From assembly GCA_000432135.1 (NCBI GenBank), contig HF990602.1, positions 1 through 51,403 on the forward strand: a DNA stretch of 51,403 bases, in the 5' to 3' direction. How positions within the stretch are numbered: the stretch's first letter is position 1; each line of letters opens with the position of its first letter. The notes beneath the pieces were generated by a model. That model was not told the origin of the DNA, did not search any database, and saw only the letters and a list, made by a program, of their open reading frames with translations. Positions 1-7,134 of this stretch are shown piece by piece. Source of the DNA: Firmicutes bacterium CAG:124 (GTDB lineage Bacteria > Bacillota > Clostridia > Oscillospirales > Oscillospiraceae). A program made the translations under genes and the position numbers.

Positions 1-60
1 AGCGCCCCTTTTCTCCCCCATCTTTTCCGGCAAGACGGAAAAGATGGGGCCGCCGGAGGC
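1..60. repeat. 60-bp palindromic repeat, copy A
   Basis: This stretch holds a hairpin with 14-bp arms at 16-29 and 36-49 and a 6-nt loop, plus flanking bases. It matches 13681-13740 in inverted orientation over about 60 positions with only a few mismatches, some of which fall in the arms. It does not lie in a supported gene. It behaves like a REP-type or other dispersed palindromic repeat; whether it acts as a terminator cannot be said. Confidence 0.7.
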
Positions 61-194
61 ACGTCGGAAACGGCTTCGACGGAACGAGTCTCCGCTATGC
101 GCGAAGCCTCTTATCATCTTAAGACCGTTTCCTCCTCTTTCCTGCCGAACCGCTTCGCTGGGTTCGCCGGGAATCTCCGGTGTCAGCAAAACAA

Positions 195-232
195 GCCCCT
201 CATCATGCAGTCCAATGCGCATGACAAGGGGC
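195..232 (-). terminator. Probable terminator of the DUF2284 gene
   Basis: Read leftward, an interrupted stem with GCCCC and GGGGC outer arms encloses a short GCATGA-like inner pairing and is followed by TTGTTTTG. It lies 11 bases past the stop codon of the DUF2284 gene. The imperfect stem keeps confidence moderate. Confidence 0.5.
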
Positions 233-242
233 GTCTTTGTTT

Positions 243-773
243 TTACCGGTAGCACAGCACAGAGAACCACGTCACGAGATTGCCGTTATAAAACTCGATC
301 CCGTTCCGCTCAGCCAGCGCGGTTGCGACGATGCCGTAGCTTTCAACGCAGGGGAACATTCTATCCGGGTGGCGGCAGGGGGCGTCCGGGTAGGCGCATT
401 TGGTGCAGATGGCGCAGGATTCCGTGGAGAGCGTCAGCACGTCTGGGGAAAATTGCAGCAGAATATCCCGCACCTGCCGCGTAAGCGCCTCGTGCGCGCC
501 GCGCGTGGCAAGCGTTGCGGCCATGTCCGCGATGTCGCTGACCTCGGCCAGCGAGGTAAAGACCAGCGCGCCCGGATATGACAGCACCCGGTTCCGGCAG
601 GCCTCGACCGTGCCGACCGCAGGCGGACAGGCCCAGCTTGTCCCGTACATGGGGCACTCGTGCTCGCAGACATAGCGCACGCGCTCGGAAAATTCAATCT
701 CACGCGGGTCGATCCATGCGTACTGACTGACCGGCAGCTGGCACAACTGCTGCTCGACGGCCTGTTTATCCAT
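243..773 (-). CDS. DUF2284 metal-binding protein
   Basis: A 176-residue cytosolic protein with the two cysteine groups of the DUF2284 family: Cys36, Cys40 and Cys49 near the N-terminus (motif CPMYGTSWACPP) and Cys120, 123, 126, 133 and 142 towards the C-terminus (CAICTKCAYPDAPC). The second group resembles a ferredoxin-like cluster site, so metal or Fe-S binding is the family prediction. No reaction is established. The ATG is preceded by GAGGTG at a suitable distance. The gene follows the ABC-F gene on the same strand and has its own good promoter sequence, so it may be transcribed independently. Length is complete for the family. Confidence 0.88.
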   Translation of the reverse strand: MDKQAVEQQLCQLPVSQYAWIDPREIEFSERVRYVCEHECPMYGTSWACPPAVGTVEACRNRVLSYPGALVFTSLAEVSDIADMAATLATRGAHEALTRQVRDILLQFSPDVLTLSTESCAICTKCAYPDAPCRHPDRMFPCVESYGIVATALAERNGIEFYNGNLVTWFSVLCYR

Positions 774-802
774 TCCGGTTCACCTCATTTGTGTTTTCCT
801 GT

Positions 803-831
803 ATTGTATCCGGCAGCGCGCAAAACGTCAA
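803..831 (-). promoter_or_regulatory. Promoter of the DUF2284 gene
   Basis: Leftward TTGACG at 831-826 and TACAAT at 808-803 are separated by exactly 17 bases, giving a near-consensus housekeeping promoter about 30 bases before the DUF2284 start. The -35 box lies just inside the intergenic gap after the ABC-F stop codon region. Confidence 0.6.
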
Positions 832-835
832 GCCG

Positions 836-2332
836 TCAGAGCGTCACGGCCTTTGTCGCAACGCGGTCGCAGAACACACGGTCGTGCTCGACGAAAACGA
901 TCGTCGGCTGGAATTCCAGCAGCAGTTCCTCAAGCTGAATGCGCGAGAGCACGTCCACATAATTGAGCGGCTCGTCCCAGACAAGCAGGTGCGACGGTTC
1001 GCACAGGCTTCGCGCCAGCAGAACCTTTTTCTTCTGCCCGGCGGAAAAGTCCGCCATGTCCTTTTCAAACTGCACCCGTGCAAAGTCCAGCTTGCGCAAG
1101 ATCGCCTTGAACAGACTCTCGTCCAACTCATGCTGCGCGGCATAGGCGGAAAGATCGCCCCGCAGACCGGATGGGTCCTGCTGCACATGGGAAATTTGCA
1201 GCCGGGAGCCGCACTCTACCGTCCCGGTGTGCGGAATGTTCTCGCCGCACAACAGGCGCAGCAGGCTTGTCTTTCCGGTGCCATTCGCGCCGCGCAGCGC
1301 GATCCGGTCGCCCTGTTCGACGGAAAAGGTCACGCCGGAGCAGACGGGTACATCGCCATAGCACACCGAAACATTCCGCAGAAGCGCCAACCGGTTGGTG
1401 TGATACGGCAGCTGATGCAGCTTCAGGGGCGCGGCCTGCTCAATATTTTTCAGGAGCGCCGATTTTTCCTCAATGGCGGCGTTCTGCCGCCGTTCGAGAT
1501 TCTTGCGCCGCTGCTGCATACGACGCGACTGCTCACCGATGTAGGCCCGGCCGCCCATGGCGTCGGCTTCGCCCGTCACCTTGGCCGAGTGCGGGCCGAT
1601 CTTCGTGTTTTCAACCTTGTCTGCCCATGCGCGCGACTGCCGCGCGGCCTGTTTCAGGCGGCCGATTTCTTTTTTCAGCTGTGCATTCTGCGCCAGTTCA
1701 AACGCGTCCTGCCGCTGCTTATTTTCGTACCATGAGGAAAAATTGCCCCGCTGCACCTCGATGCTGCTGCGGCCTATGGATAGGATATGATCGACGCAGC
1801 CGTCTAAAAACGCGCGGTCATGCGAGACGAGCAGAAAACCGGACTTTTTCGCCAGATACCGGCTGACGAGCGCGCGGCCCGTCTCGTCCAGATGATTCGT
1901 TGGCTCGTCGATGAGCAAATACCGGCCCTCCCGCGCGAACAGCAGCGCCAGCAGAAGCTTTGCCTGTTCGCCGCCGGAAAGCGTGGAAAACGGGCGGTAC
2001 AGCACATCGTCTGCAACCGCGAGCGGAGCCAGTTCCCGCCGGAAACGCCATTCCGGCACGTCCGGGAAGCTGCGCTCCAGCAGTTCCAGCGGCGTAAGCG
2101 ATGCGTCCGGAACCGGATACGGGAAATACTCGAACCCGCCGGGGGCCGTGATCGTGCCCTGATGGGGATACTGCCCCTGCAGGAGCCGCAGTAGCGTTGT
2201 TTTGCCGCGTCCGTTGCGGCCCGTCAGACCGAGACGCCAATCGGTGTCAAACTGGAAGCTGACATGCTCAAACACATTGTCAAAGCTGCCGGGATATGCA
2301 AAGGTCAGGTCTGTAATTTGGATCAATGCCAT
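836..2332 (-). CDS. Lsa-type ABC-F ribosomal protection ATPase
   Basis: A 498-residue protein with two ABC ATPase domains and no membrane segments, the layout of ABC-F proteins that act on the ribosome. The first domain has Walker A GRNGRGKTT (38-46), signature LSGGE (118-122) and Walker B with IDEPTNHLD (141-149). The second has GANGTGKTS, a degenerate signature FSAGQ and WDEPLNYVD. The length and the wording of the motifs match the Lsa branch (Lsa(A), Vga-like neighbours), whose members displace lincosamides, pleuromutilins or streptogramin A. That substrate range is inferred from family likeness only. The linker between the domains is basic and coiled-coil-like, as needed to reach the peptidyl transferase centre. 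A 270-base leader with attenuation features lies upstream, which supports an antibiotic-response role. Confidence 0.9.
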   Translation of the reverse strand: MALIQITDLTFAYPGSFDNVFEHVSFQFDTDWRLGLTGRNGRGKTTLLRLLQGQYPHQGTITAPGGFEYFPYPVPDASLTPLELLERSFPDVPEWRFRRELAPLAVADDVLYRPFSTLSGGEQAKLLLALLFAREGRYLLIDEPTNHLDETGRALVSRYLAKKSGFLLVSHDRAFLDGCVDHILSIGRSSIEVQRGNFSSWYENKQRQDAFELAQNAQLKKEIGRLKQAARQSRAWADKVENTKIGPHSAKVTGEADAMGGRAYIGEQSRRMQQRRKNLERRQNAAIEEKSALLKNIEQAAPLKLHQLPYHTNRLALLRNVSVCYGDVPVCSGVTFSVEQGDRIALRGANGTGKTSLLRLLCGENIPHTGTVECGSRLQISHVQQDPSGLRGDLSAYAAQHELDESLFKAILRKLDFARVQFEKDMADFSAGQKKKVLLARSLCEPSHLLVWDEPLNYVDVLSRIQLEELLLEFQPTIVFVEHDRVFCDRVATKAVTL

Positions 2333-2347
2333 CGATATGCCCTCCCC

Positions 2348-2376
2348 GGTAACCGCTGATTGGATCAGCGGTTACC
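2348..2376 (-). promoter_or_regulatory. Perfect hairpin beside the ABC-F ribosome binding site
   Basis: Leftward, a perfect 13-bp stem (arms 2376-2364 and 2360-2348) with a CCA loop ends directly at the Shine-Dalgarno sequence GGGGAGG (2347-2341), which is 8 bases before the ATG. No T run follows, so it is not a normal terminator. It could insulate or gate translation initiation. Confidence 0.6.
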
Positions 2377-2383
2377 TGATCAT

Positions 2384-2416
2384 AAAAAATTGGCTGCGGG
2401 AAACGATCCCACAGCC
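2384..2416 (-). terminator. Leader terminator (attenuator) of the ABC-F gene
   Basis: Leftward, a 10-bp stem with one G-U pair (arms 2416-2407 and 2401-2392), a 5-nt loop and six Ts at 2389-2384 form an intrinsic terminator upstream of the start codon. The 3' arm (bases 2403-2396, TTTCCCGC) can pair with GCGGGAAA at 2491-2484, a plausible antiterminator. ABC-F resistance genes in Firmicutes are often controlled by such attenuation. Confidence 0.65.
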
Positions 2417-2550
2417 GAAGGGCATCCTGCGCCTGCCGTAAAATGGGCAGACGGTCTGCACGGAAGCTGAGAGGTCAAGCAGATTTCCCGCGAAAAGGCA
2501 TAGCGAACCAGACGGTCTTCACCGCCGGGTGTTACGATTGTGCCATGCTT

Positions 2551-2571
2551 TCAGCAGGAGATCATGCGCAT
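2551..2571 (-). CDS. Candidate 6-residue leader peptide (MRMISC)
   Basis: Downstream of the leader promoter, GGGAG (2585-2581) lies 9 bases before an ATG that opens six codons, Met-Arg-Met-Ile-Ser-Cys, then TGA. Short leader ORFs whose translation stalls under ribosome-targeting drugs switch attenuators on in several known ABC-F and Erm genes. The ORF lies between the promoter and the candidate antiterminator strand at 2491-2484, as that model needs. The peptide itself is not recognised from a known leader, and six codons can occur by chance. Confidence 0.5.
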   Translation of the reverse strand: MRMISC

Positions 2572-2604
2572 GCTCTCAAACTCCCTTCTTGTTTTTATGG
2601 TTCC

Positions 2605-2633
2605 AGTTTAGCATACGGCGCGGAAAAACGCAA
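2605..2633 (-). promoter_or_regulatory. Promoter of the ABC-F leader
   Basis: TTGCGT at 2633-2628 and TAAACT at 2610-2605, spaced 17 bases, precede the leader peptide. The promoter places the start of transcription about 265 bases before the ABC-F start codon, leaving room for the attenuator. Confidence 0.5.
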
Positions 2634-2719
2634 GCACCGGTAAAAATTCGCAGAAAAACGCCCCCGGCACGGTGTGTGAGATGCCGGGAGCGTATCGTGC
2701 AGCGGGCGGAAAATGCTCA

Positions 2720-2763
2720 TTGCACAGGATGAAAAAAAGTGATATACTAAATCACAGTATATC
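2720..2763 (+). promoter_or_regulatory. Promoter with overlapping inverted repeat before the XRE gene
   Basis: TTGCAC (2720-2725) and TATACT (2743-2748) are spaced 17 bases. The -10 box is part of an 8-bp inverted repeat, GATATACT (2741-2748) and AGTATATC (2756-2763), with a 7-base spacer, a likely operator. The downstream gene starts about 180 bases later; the gap between shows no gene and a GC-rich, hairpin-prone leader. Confidence 0.5.
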
Positions 2764-2934
2764 GCCCGGACGGCGGCCCGTCGGCGGCCCTCCGAAACTG
2801 TCTGTATTCTAGCACCGGGTGGCGCAAAATGCACCCTACCGGCGCGGACAGGCGCGATACCCGTTGGAGAACGGCACTCTACCGGCAGTAGAATTTCCTG
2901 TAATACCAATGCTTTTCGGGAAGGGGGCGTCCTT

Positions 2935-3534
2935 ATGCTTCAGGACGAACAGACACTGCGGCGAACCGTCGCAAAAAACATCGCCGCTTACCGCAAATCC
3001 CATAAGGACACCCAGCTGGACCTTGCGCGCAAGCTCAATTACTCCGATAAATCCGTTTCCAAGTGGGAGCGCGGAGAGGGTCTGCCGGACGTGTATATCC
3101 TCGCGCAGATCGCGCAGCTCTACGGCGTGACCGTCAGCAACCTCATTGGAGAAGAGGAGCCGCCCAAGAAGGCCAACCCGCATTTTCATATTTATGTGCT
3201 GCTGCTGTCCGTGGCGCTGGTGTTCGTGATCGCGGCGATTTTGTTCACTGCCTTTACCATCGCCGCCGTGCCGTTCCCGTCGTGGCTGTTTTTCCTGTAC
3301 GCTGTGCCGGTGTCGAGCATCGTGTGCATCGTCTTCACCTCCCTCTGGTGGGGCATCCTGATGCAGGGCCTGTCCATCACGGCCCTCATCTGGTCAGCCG
3401 GGGCCTGCATCTATCTGTCGATCCCCATCCCCATCCCGAACCTGAGCCTTATTTTCGTCGTCTGCGCCGCCGTGCAGGTCCTCATCACCCTCTGGGAGCT
3501 GTTCCGCTTCTCCCGGACAAGAACATGGTTCTGA
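2935..3534 (+). CDS. XRE-family regulator with C-terminal membrane domain
   Basis: A 199-residue protein with an N-terminal helix-turn-helix of the HTH_3 (Cro/C1) type at about residues 10-65; the recognition region contains DKSVSKWERGEGLPD, typical of the family. From about residue 83 to the end it is strongly hydrophobic, with four or so predicted membrane helices. Such membrane-tethered XRE proteins are common in Clostridia; their signals are mostly unknown. The ATG follows GGGAAGGGGGCG. The promoter with an overlapping palindrome upstream suggests self-control. It is followed by a clear terminator, so it is a single-gene unit. Confidence 0.85.
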   Translation: MLQDEQTLRRTVAKNIAAYRKSHKDTQLDLARKLNYSDKSVSKWERGEGLPDVYILAQIAQLYGVTVSNLIGEEEPPKKANPHFHIYVLLLSVALVFVIAAILFTAFTIAAVPFPSWLFFLYAVPVSSIVCIVFTSLWWGILMQGLSITALIWSAGACIYLSIPIPIPNLSLIFVVCAAVQVLITLWELFRFSRTRTWF

Positions 3535-3544
3535 GCGCATCAGT

Positions 3545-3574
3545 CTCCCCCGGAGCAGCCGGGGGAGGCTTTTT
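3545..3574 (+). terminator. Terminator of the XRE gene
   Basis: A 9-bp GC-rich stem (3545-3553 with 3559-3567), a 5-nt loop and a T run at 3570-3574 lie 10 bases after the stop codon. Confidence 0.85.
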
Positions 3575-3648
3575 GTATATCCGGCCCGGCGGTCTGAACT
3601 ACCGGCGCGGCAGCGGCTGCAAATCTATAAGTATATTCCGGTAAAAGG

Positions 3649-3683
3649 GAACCCGCGCACACTGTTTCGGTGTGCGCGGGTTC
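3649..3683 (-). terminator. Terminator of the exported-protein operon
   Basis: A perfect 14-bp stem (3649-3662 with 3670-3683) and 7-nt loop lie just past the stop codon of the leftward gene that ends at 3705. The leftward exit sequence is CCCTTTTACC, a short T run. Confidence 0.7.
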
Positions 3684-3704
3684 GTATATTGAGGGAAAAG
3701 GGGA

Positions 3705-4160
3705 TCACGAAAGCTTGCCGTCCGCCGAACAGGTGAGGGTCACGGAGGCGGGAGCGGTTGCGGTCAGGTGGCGGAACGTTGCGCTCGCCGTTGCCGAGGC
3801 ACCGGTGCAGCTGGCGCTGCCGCGTACAAACGACCATGTGGATACCTGAACGGAATAGTCATAATCAGCGTTGGTTGCTGTCGCAGTGTTTCCTGTGTAA
3901 GTAAAATGTCCAATTACCGAGAGAGAGTATAGCTTTTCGTGACTGCTGCTATAGTAATCGCGGGTTTTCTGGCCGGAAATGGACGATGCTGCGCGGCCGT
4001 TCTGCGCCGAAGGAAAAACAGTAATTGTTGTAATGTAATAAGAACCGTCTTCCAGATAGGTTATGCTTTGCGCAGATGCAGCGCACGCGGGGAAACAAAA
4101 TGAGGAAACGAGAATTGCAGCGAGAAGGATAAGCGCGAGTGTCGATTTCAAGGTTTTCAT
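3705..4160 (-). CDS. Small exported protein, unknown function
   Basis: A 151-residue protein starting MKTLKSTLALILLAAILVSS, a signal peptide with a probable cleavage after an Ala-rich stretch (CAASA). The mature part is rich in Ser, Thr, Ala and Tyr and predicted to be mostly beta strand. An upstream in-frame extension exists, but AGGAGGG at a normal distance before ATG 4160 settles the start. It is the last gene of a leftward set after a PadR regulator and a one-helix membrane protein, so its expression is probably under PadR control. No known family is recognised. Confidence 0.75.
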   Translation of the reverse strand: MKTLKSTLALILLAAILVSSFCFPACAASAQSITYLEDGSYYITTITVFPSAQNGRAASSISGQKTRDYYSSSHEKLYSLSVIGHFTYTGNTATATNADYDYSVQVSTWSFVRGSASCTGASATASATFRHLTATAPASVTLTCSADGKLS

Positions 4161-4177
4161 GTCATGCCCTCCTGATG

Positions 4178-4605
4178 TTATTGTTCGGTTCCTGACAAGT
4201 CTGTTGCAGGCAAGATCACAATGTGCTCTTCTGCGTATGCAGCAGAGTGATCTGTCATCTCCTGGCCATATATGAGTGCAGCACAGCAGACGAATAGAAC
4301 GATTATGGCAGCGGCCAGAATATATTTCCAACGCCGCTTTTTCTGATAGGCATGCACACGCTCTGGCGCAATTCCGCTCAAAAGCTCCTGTGCAGCTTCG
4401 TCCGGTGTTCCGACGCGGGCAATCAGTTCGTCCAGCGAGGCGCAGTCCTGTGCGGCCTCGGTCAACTCGCCCCGCAGTCCGGCCAGCAGCTGTCTGCGCT
4501 GCGCCGCCGGGAGCGGCAGCCGCTTTGCGACCGCCCGGCCGGCGTCGCGGGGTACCGGCTCCTTGCCCGGCAGTATTGCCGGATCACGGCGTCATTATGC
4601 TTCAT
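4178..4605 (-). pseudogene. PadR-linked membrane protein, frameshifted by a 32-bp insertion
   Basis: The start codon at 4605 overlaps the padR stop by 11 bases and opens MKHNDAVIRQYCRA before the frame is lost. The rest of the protein, with one membrane helix (KYILAAAIIVLFVCCAALIY), continues in another frame to a stop at 4178. A 32-base segment lies between two copies of GCCCGG (4533-4538 and 4565-4570). Removing one copy plus the insert joins the frames cleanly as QYCRAVAKRLPLP and gives 131 residues, resembling the short PadR-linked membrane proteins (DUF1700 or DUF6120 kind) of Clostridia. A TTG at 4465 could still give a 95-residue C-terminal piece. A sequencing error of this form is less likely than a true insertion. 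Confidence 0.65.
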
Positions 4606-4957
4606 GTCCGTCCCAATCCTCCATCAGCTGCTGAAACACACCGGAAATCTCGGCATACTCAGCCAGCGTCTGCCGCAGATAGTCCCGTCCGGCAGGCGTA
4701 ACGGCATAGTAATTGCGCGCACGGCCGTCTACGATCTCGCTGGAGCTGATCTCGAGATAGCCCTGCTCCTCCAGCCGGTACAGGACGGGATACAGCAGAG
4801 AAAGCTGATATTTTCCGCCCGAGCGCTGCTTTAATTCCTGAATCAGTTCATACCCATACATCGGCCGGTCGGATAAGATCCGCAAAACGGCCAGCGGGCT
4901 GGTCGCCCGCTTGAAATACGCCAAAAACGAATGCCCGGAATCCTCCTGCTTCGCCAT
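4595..4957 (-). CDS. PadR-family transcriptional regulator
   Basis: A 120-residue winged-helix protein. The PadR N-terminal domain covers about residues 18-95, with the motif SPLAVLRILSDRPMYGYELI, the wing near YPVLYRLEEQGYL and the ARNYYAVTPAGRDYL strand. The short C-terminal helix should serve in dimer formation. GGAGGGAGG precedes the ATG. PadR proteins usually repress their own operon and respond to envelope stress or small molecules; here the operon encodes a membrane protein (broken) and an exported protein. A divergent AT-rich promoter region separates it from the exported protein at 5154. Confidence 0.9.
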   Translation of the reverse strand: MAKQEDSGHSFLAYFKRATSPLAVLRILSDRPMYGYELIQELKQRSGGKYQLSLLYPVLYRLEEQGYLEISSSEIVDGRARNYYAVTPAGRDYLRQTLAEYAEISGVFQQLMEDWDGHEA

Positions 4958-5033
4958 AGGCCTCCCTCCTTCCGGATGAGGGTGTCGACGATAGTTTTAT
5001 AGCACAGTATTTTTCAAAAGTTAATATTAAGCA

Positions 5034-5062
5034 TTGACCAATAATAAAAAATATTGTATTCT
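5034..5062 (+). promoter_or_regulatory. Promoter of the AT-rich exported-protein gene
   Basis: TTGACC (5034-5039) and TATTCT (5057-5062) with 17-base spacing, inside a markedly AT-rich stretch. It reads toward the gene at 5154 and lies in the divergent region shared with padR. Confidence 0.6.
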
Positions 5063-5153
5063 GACTATAGAAAATAACAGGAAGGGGTGAAGAGTCAGGG
5101 GAAGCAAGGGTAGTTTGTCAACTGTATGTGCAGACAACGAAAGGAGTAAAAAC

Positions 5154-6080
5154 ATGAAAAAATTAATTAGTTTGATTTTATGTGTAGTTGTTATTCTCAC
5201 CTTCGCTGTTCCGGCATTCGCAGCAGATGCTGCTTACAACTTTGCTGAGGATGCAAGCATGAAGTACACAATCCCCACAAAATATGATTCTGTTCTCAGA
5301 TCACAAACCGGCGAATATGCAATGATTTGTGGTGATGTGATTCAACCTGTTGGACGGATGAATTTGGAGTTGTCCGATGAATCCGCAGTCAATTTATTTC
5401 TTGGGACAGATGATATCCCAAAAGAAGTTAAAGAGTACGTTGAAGAGTTGGTTAAAAGAAACGAACTAGATGAAAATAACAATTTAACTGTGACGTATTT
5501 CTCACCGCTTCTTCTTGATGGTAATTCCTATACAAACACTGGCAGTTATAATGGTATGTCCATGAGAACAGATGGAATCTATATTGAAAATATGCCCACT
5601 GGATTCTTTTTCAGCGTAAACGGTTCCAAAGCAAAAGAACGTGCAGCGGCAATTGACAGAATTACGTTTTCCATCGCGGGAATGATATGCGAAAAGTTAG
5701 GCTTTGGACAAAGCTTGCTTGAAATCTACGAAAATGCGACTGGACAAACTGTAGTTGCTGCGGCGTCAAGTGACTTTACACAAGTTCAGTTGATGTATGA
5801 TAATTACAGGCAATGGACTTATGGATTATATGGCGGAACAGATTGGCAGTTGGGATATGCTTCGGAAAAAGTCATTATAAGAGATGTTGAGTTTTATCAG
5901 AATTTTACTGTTAATGGTAAGCCAAGGCAGCAAAATGTTCATATGCCGGGGAAGACTGTAAAGTCAACACATTTCGATGATCCGTGGGCAACTGCATATT
6001 ATAGTATACTGTCGCCGCTTGATGAATGGATCAGTTGTGAAATCGGTGGAATAACGTGGACTTTTGCGTCGTGGGTATAA
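5154..6080 (+). CDS. AT-rich exported protein, unknown function
   Basis: A 308-residue protein with a signal peptide (MKKLISLILCVVVILTFA, then AFAADA as a likely cleavage site). AAAGGAG sits just before ATG 5154, so an upstream in-frame ATG at 5115 was not used. No domain is recognised; the mature part has many Tyr, Asn and Thr and looks like a beta-rich secreted protein. Its base and codon use is clearly more AT-rich than the neighbours (many AAT, GAT, AAA and TTA codons in a GC-rich chromosome), which suggests recent acquisition. It stands between the PadR operon and two small envelope proteins and may form part of the same surface locus. Confidence 0.8.
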   Translation: MKKLISLILCVVVILTFAVPAFAADAAYNFAEDASMKYTIPTKYDSVLRSQTGEYAMICGDVIQPVGRMNLELSDESAVNLFLGTDDIPKEVKEYVEELVKRNELDENNNLTVTYFSPLLLDGNSYTNTGSYNGMSMRTDGIYIENMPTGFFFSVNGSKAKERAAAIDRITFSIAGMICEKLGFGQSLLEIYENATGQTVVAAASSDFTQVQLMYDNYRQWTYGLYGGTDWQLGYASEKVIIRDVEFYQNFTVNGKPRQQNVHMPGKTVKSTHFDDPWATAYYSILSPLDEWISCEIGGITWTFASWV

Positions 6081-6108
6081 GCGCTATTGGCTTAACACGA
6101 ACAAACAA

Positions 6109-6573
6109 ATGAAATCAAAAAAGATCATTCTCACACTTGCAATCGTCCTCCTGGCCGTTGTGGGGACGCTGCTCTGGTTCCGGCCGAAGACGGTGATTCT
6201 GCCGGAAAACTGCCGATTGATGGTCGACACGGGCGAAGAGAGCTTGGCCGAAGGGATGTGGATAGAAGACCCGGAGCAGAAGGCACAGCTGTTGGAGCTG
6301 CTGTCTGCGTTCCGCATCCGCCGGTACCTGTCGCAGCCGGCAACGGATTTTCCGCCGGGGCTGGCGCTGAAGTTTGGAGACTTTGCAAGAATCGAGGTCT
6401 ATCTGCCGGACACGGACCAGCTGACCGCGTATTATACCGTGTCTCTGATCCAGCCGTCCATGGGAATCTTCACCGATATTTCCACCCAAAAGCGCTGGAA
6501 GCTGACGGGCCGCGATGAGATCGCGGCGGTCGCCGCGTATATCACACAGCTGACCGGGCAGGCCCCGTCCTGA
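6109..6573 (+). CDS. Small membrane-anchored protein
   Basis: A 154-residue protein with an N-terminal hydrophobic helix (KIILTLAIVLLAVVGTLLWF) that is probably an uncleaved anchor, followed by about 130 residues outside the membrane. No family is recognised. No strong ribosome binding site is visible before ATG 6109; an upstream TTG at 6064 would add 15 residues and overlap the previous gene. It precedes a lipoprotein gene of similar size by 18 bases, so the two probably form an operon. Base composition returns to the GC-rich chromosomal level here. Confidence 0.7.
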   Translation: MKSKKIILTLAIVLLAVVGTLLWFRPKTVILPENCRLMVDTGEESLAEGMWIEDPEQKAQLLELLSAFRIRRYLSQPATDFPPGLALKFGDFARIEVYLPDTDQLTAYYTVSLIQPSMGIFTDISTQKRWKLTGRDEIAAVAAYITQLTGQAPS

Positions 6574-6591
6574 AGAAAGGAGAACAGGCCT

Positions 6592-7011
6592 ATGAAACGT
6601 CTTGCTGCGCTTTTTCTGGCCGTGTGGCTGCTGCTTCTGATGGGCTGCGCAGCTTCGCGGCAGCTGGAGCAGGTATGTGGGGCGGAGAACTGGTCGTCCG
6701 TCCAGCTGGTTGAGCGATATGACCGGGCCGGAGAGGAGGCCATGCCGCTTTCCCCGGATGCGGTCAGTCTGGAGGCGCTTCGGGCGCTGCTGCACGAAGC
6801 GTACGCAAAGCCCGCCTATGCGTCCGCACAGCTTCCCGTGCCGTGCATCCAGCTCTTCCTGTCCTGTGAGGACGGAACGCTCTGCACACTTGCCGTCGGA
6901 GCAAACGGGCGTGTCGTCCTGACCGCGCATTCCGAGGGCAGCGAAACCGCGTCTTACTGGAATACAGGCTCTTCGGCGCTGTATGACGCGCTTCTGGCGA
7001 TGATAAATTGA
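6592..7011 (+). CDS. Small lipoprotein, unknown function
   Basis: A 139-residue protein with a signal peptide and lipobox LMGC at residues 16-19 (MKRLAALFLAVWLLLLMGCA), so Cys19 is the predicted lipid-bearing residue. The rest carries no recognised domain; its size and hydrophilic body are similar to the preceding anchored protein, with which it is co-transcribed. GAAAGGAGAACAGG precedes the ATG. A strong terminator follows directly. Confidence 0.78.
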   Translation: MKRLAALFLAVWLLLLMGCAASRQLEQVCGAENWSSVQLVERYDRAGEEAMPLSPDAVSLEALRALLHEAYAKPAYASAQLPVPCIQLFLSCEDGTLCTLAVGANGRVVLTAHSEGSETASYWNTGSSALYDALLAMIN

Positions 7012-7015
7012 AAAA

Positions 7016-7060
7016 AACCGGCGCGCTTTGGATGGTTTGTGCATCCAAAGCGCGCCGGTT
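7016..7060 (+). terminator. Strong hairpin terminator
   Basis: A perfect 19-bp stem (7016-7034 with 7042-7060) and a 7-nt loop begin 5 bases after the lipoprotein stop. An A run precedes it and a short T-rich tail follows. It separates the lipoprotein from the helicase promoter. Confidence 0.75.
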
Positions 7061-7067
7061 GTCTGCA

Positions 7068-7096
7068 TTGACAGCACGTCCCCGATGTGATATGAT
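7068..7096 (+). promoter_or_regulatory. Promoter of the helicase gene
   Basis: TTGACA (7068-7073) and TATGAT (7091-7096) spaced by 17 bases, close to perfect consensus, about 40 bases before the helicase start codon. Confidence 0.75.
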
Positions 7097-7134
7097 ATTT
7101 TAGAAATTTTGTTCGTATTCAAGGAGGGACGCGC

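Noticed and set aside
2595..2909. A 104-residue leftward frame between the ABC-F leader and the XRE gene
   Set aside because: It covers the XRE promoter and the ABC-F leader promoter, has no ribosome binding site and no protein-like pattern.
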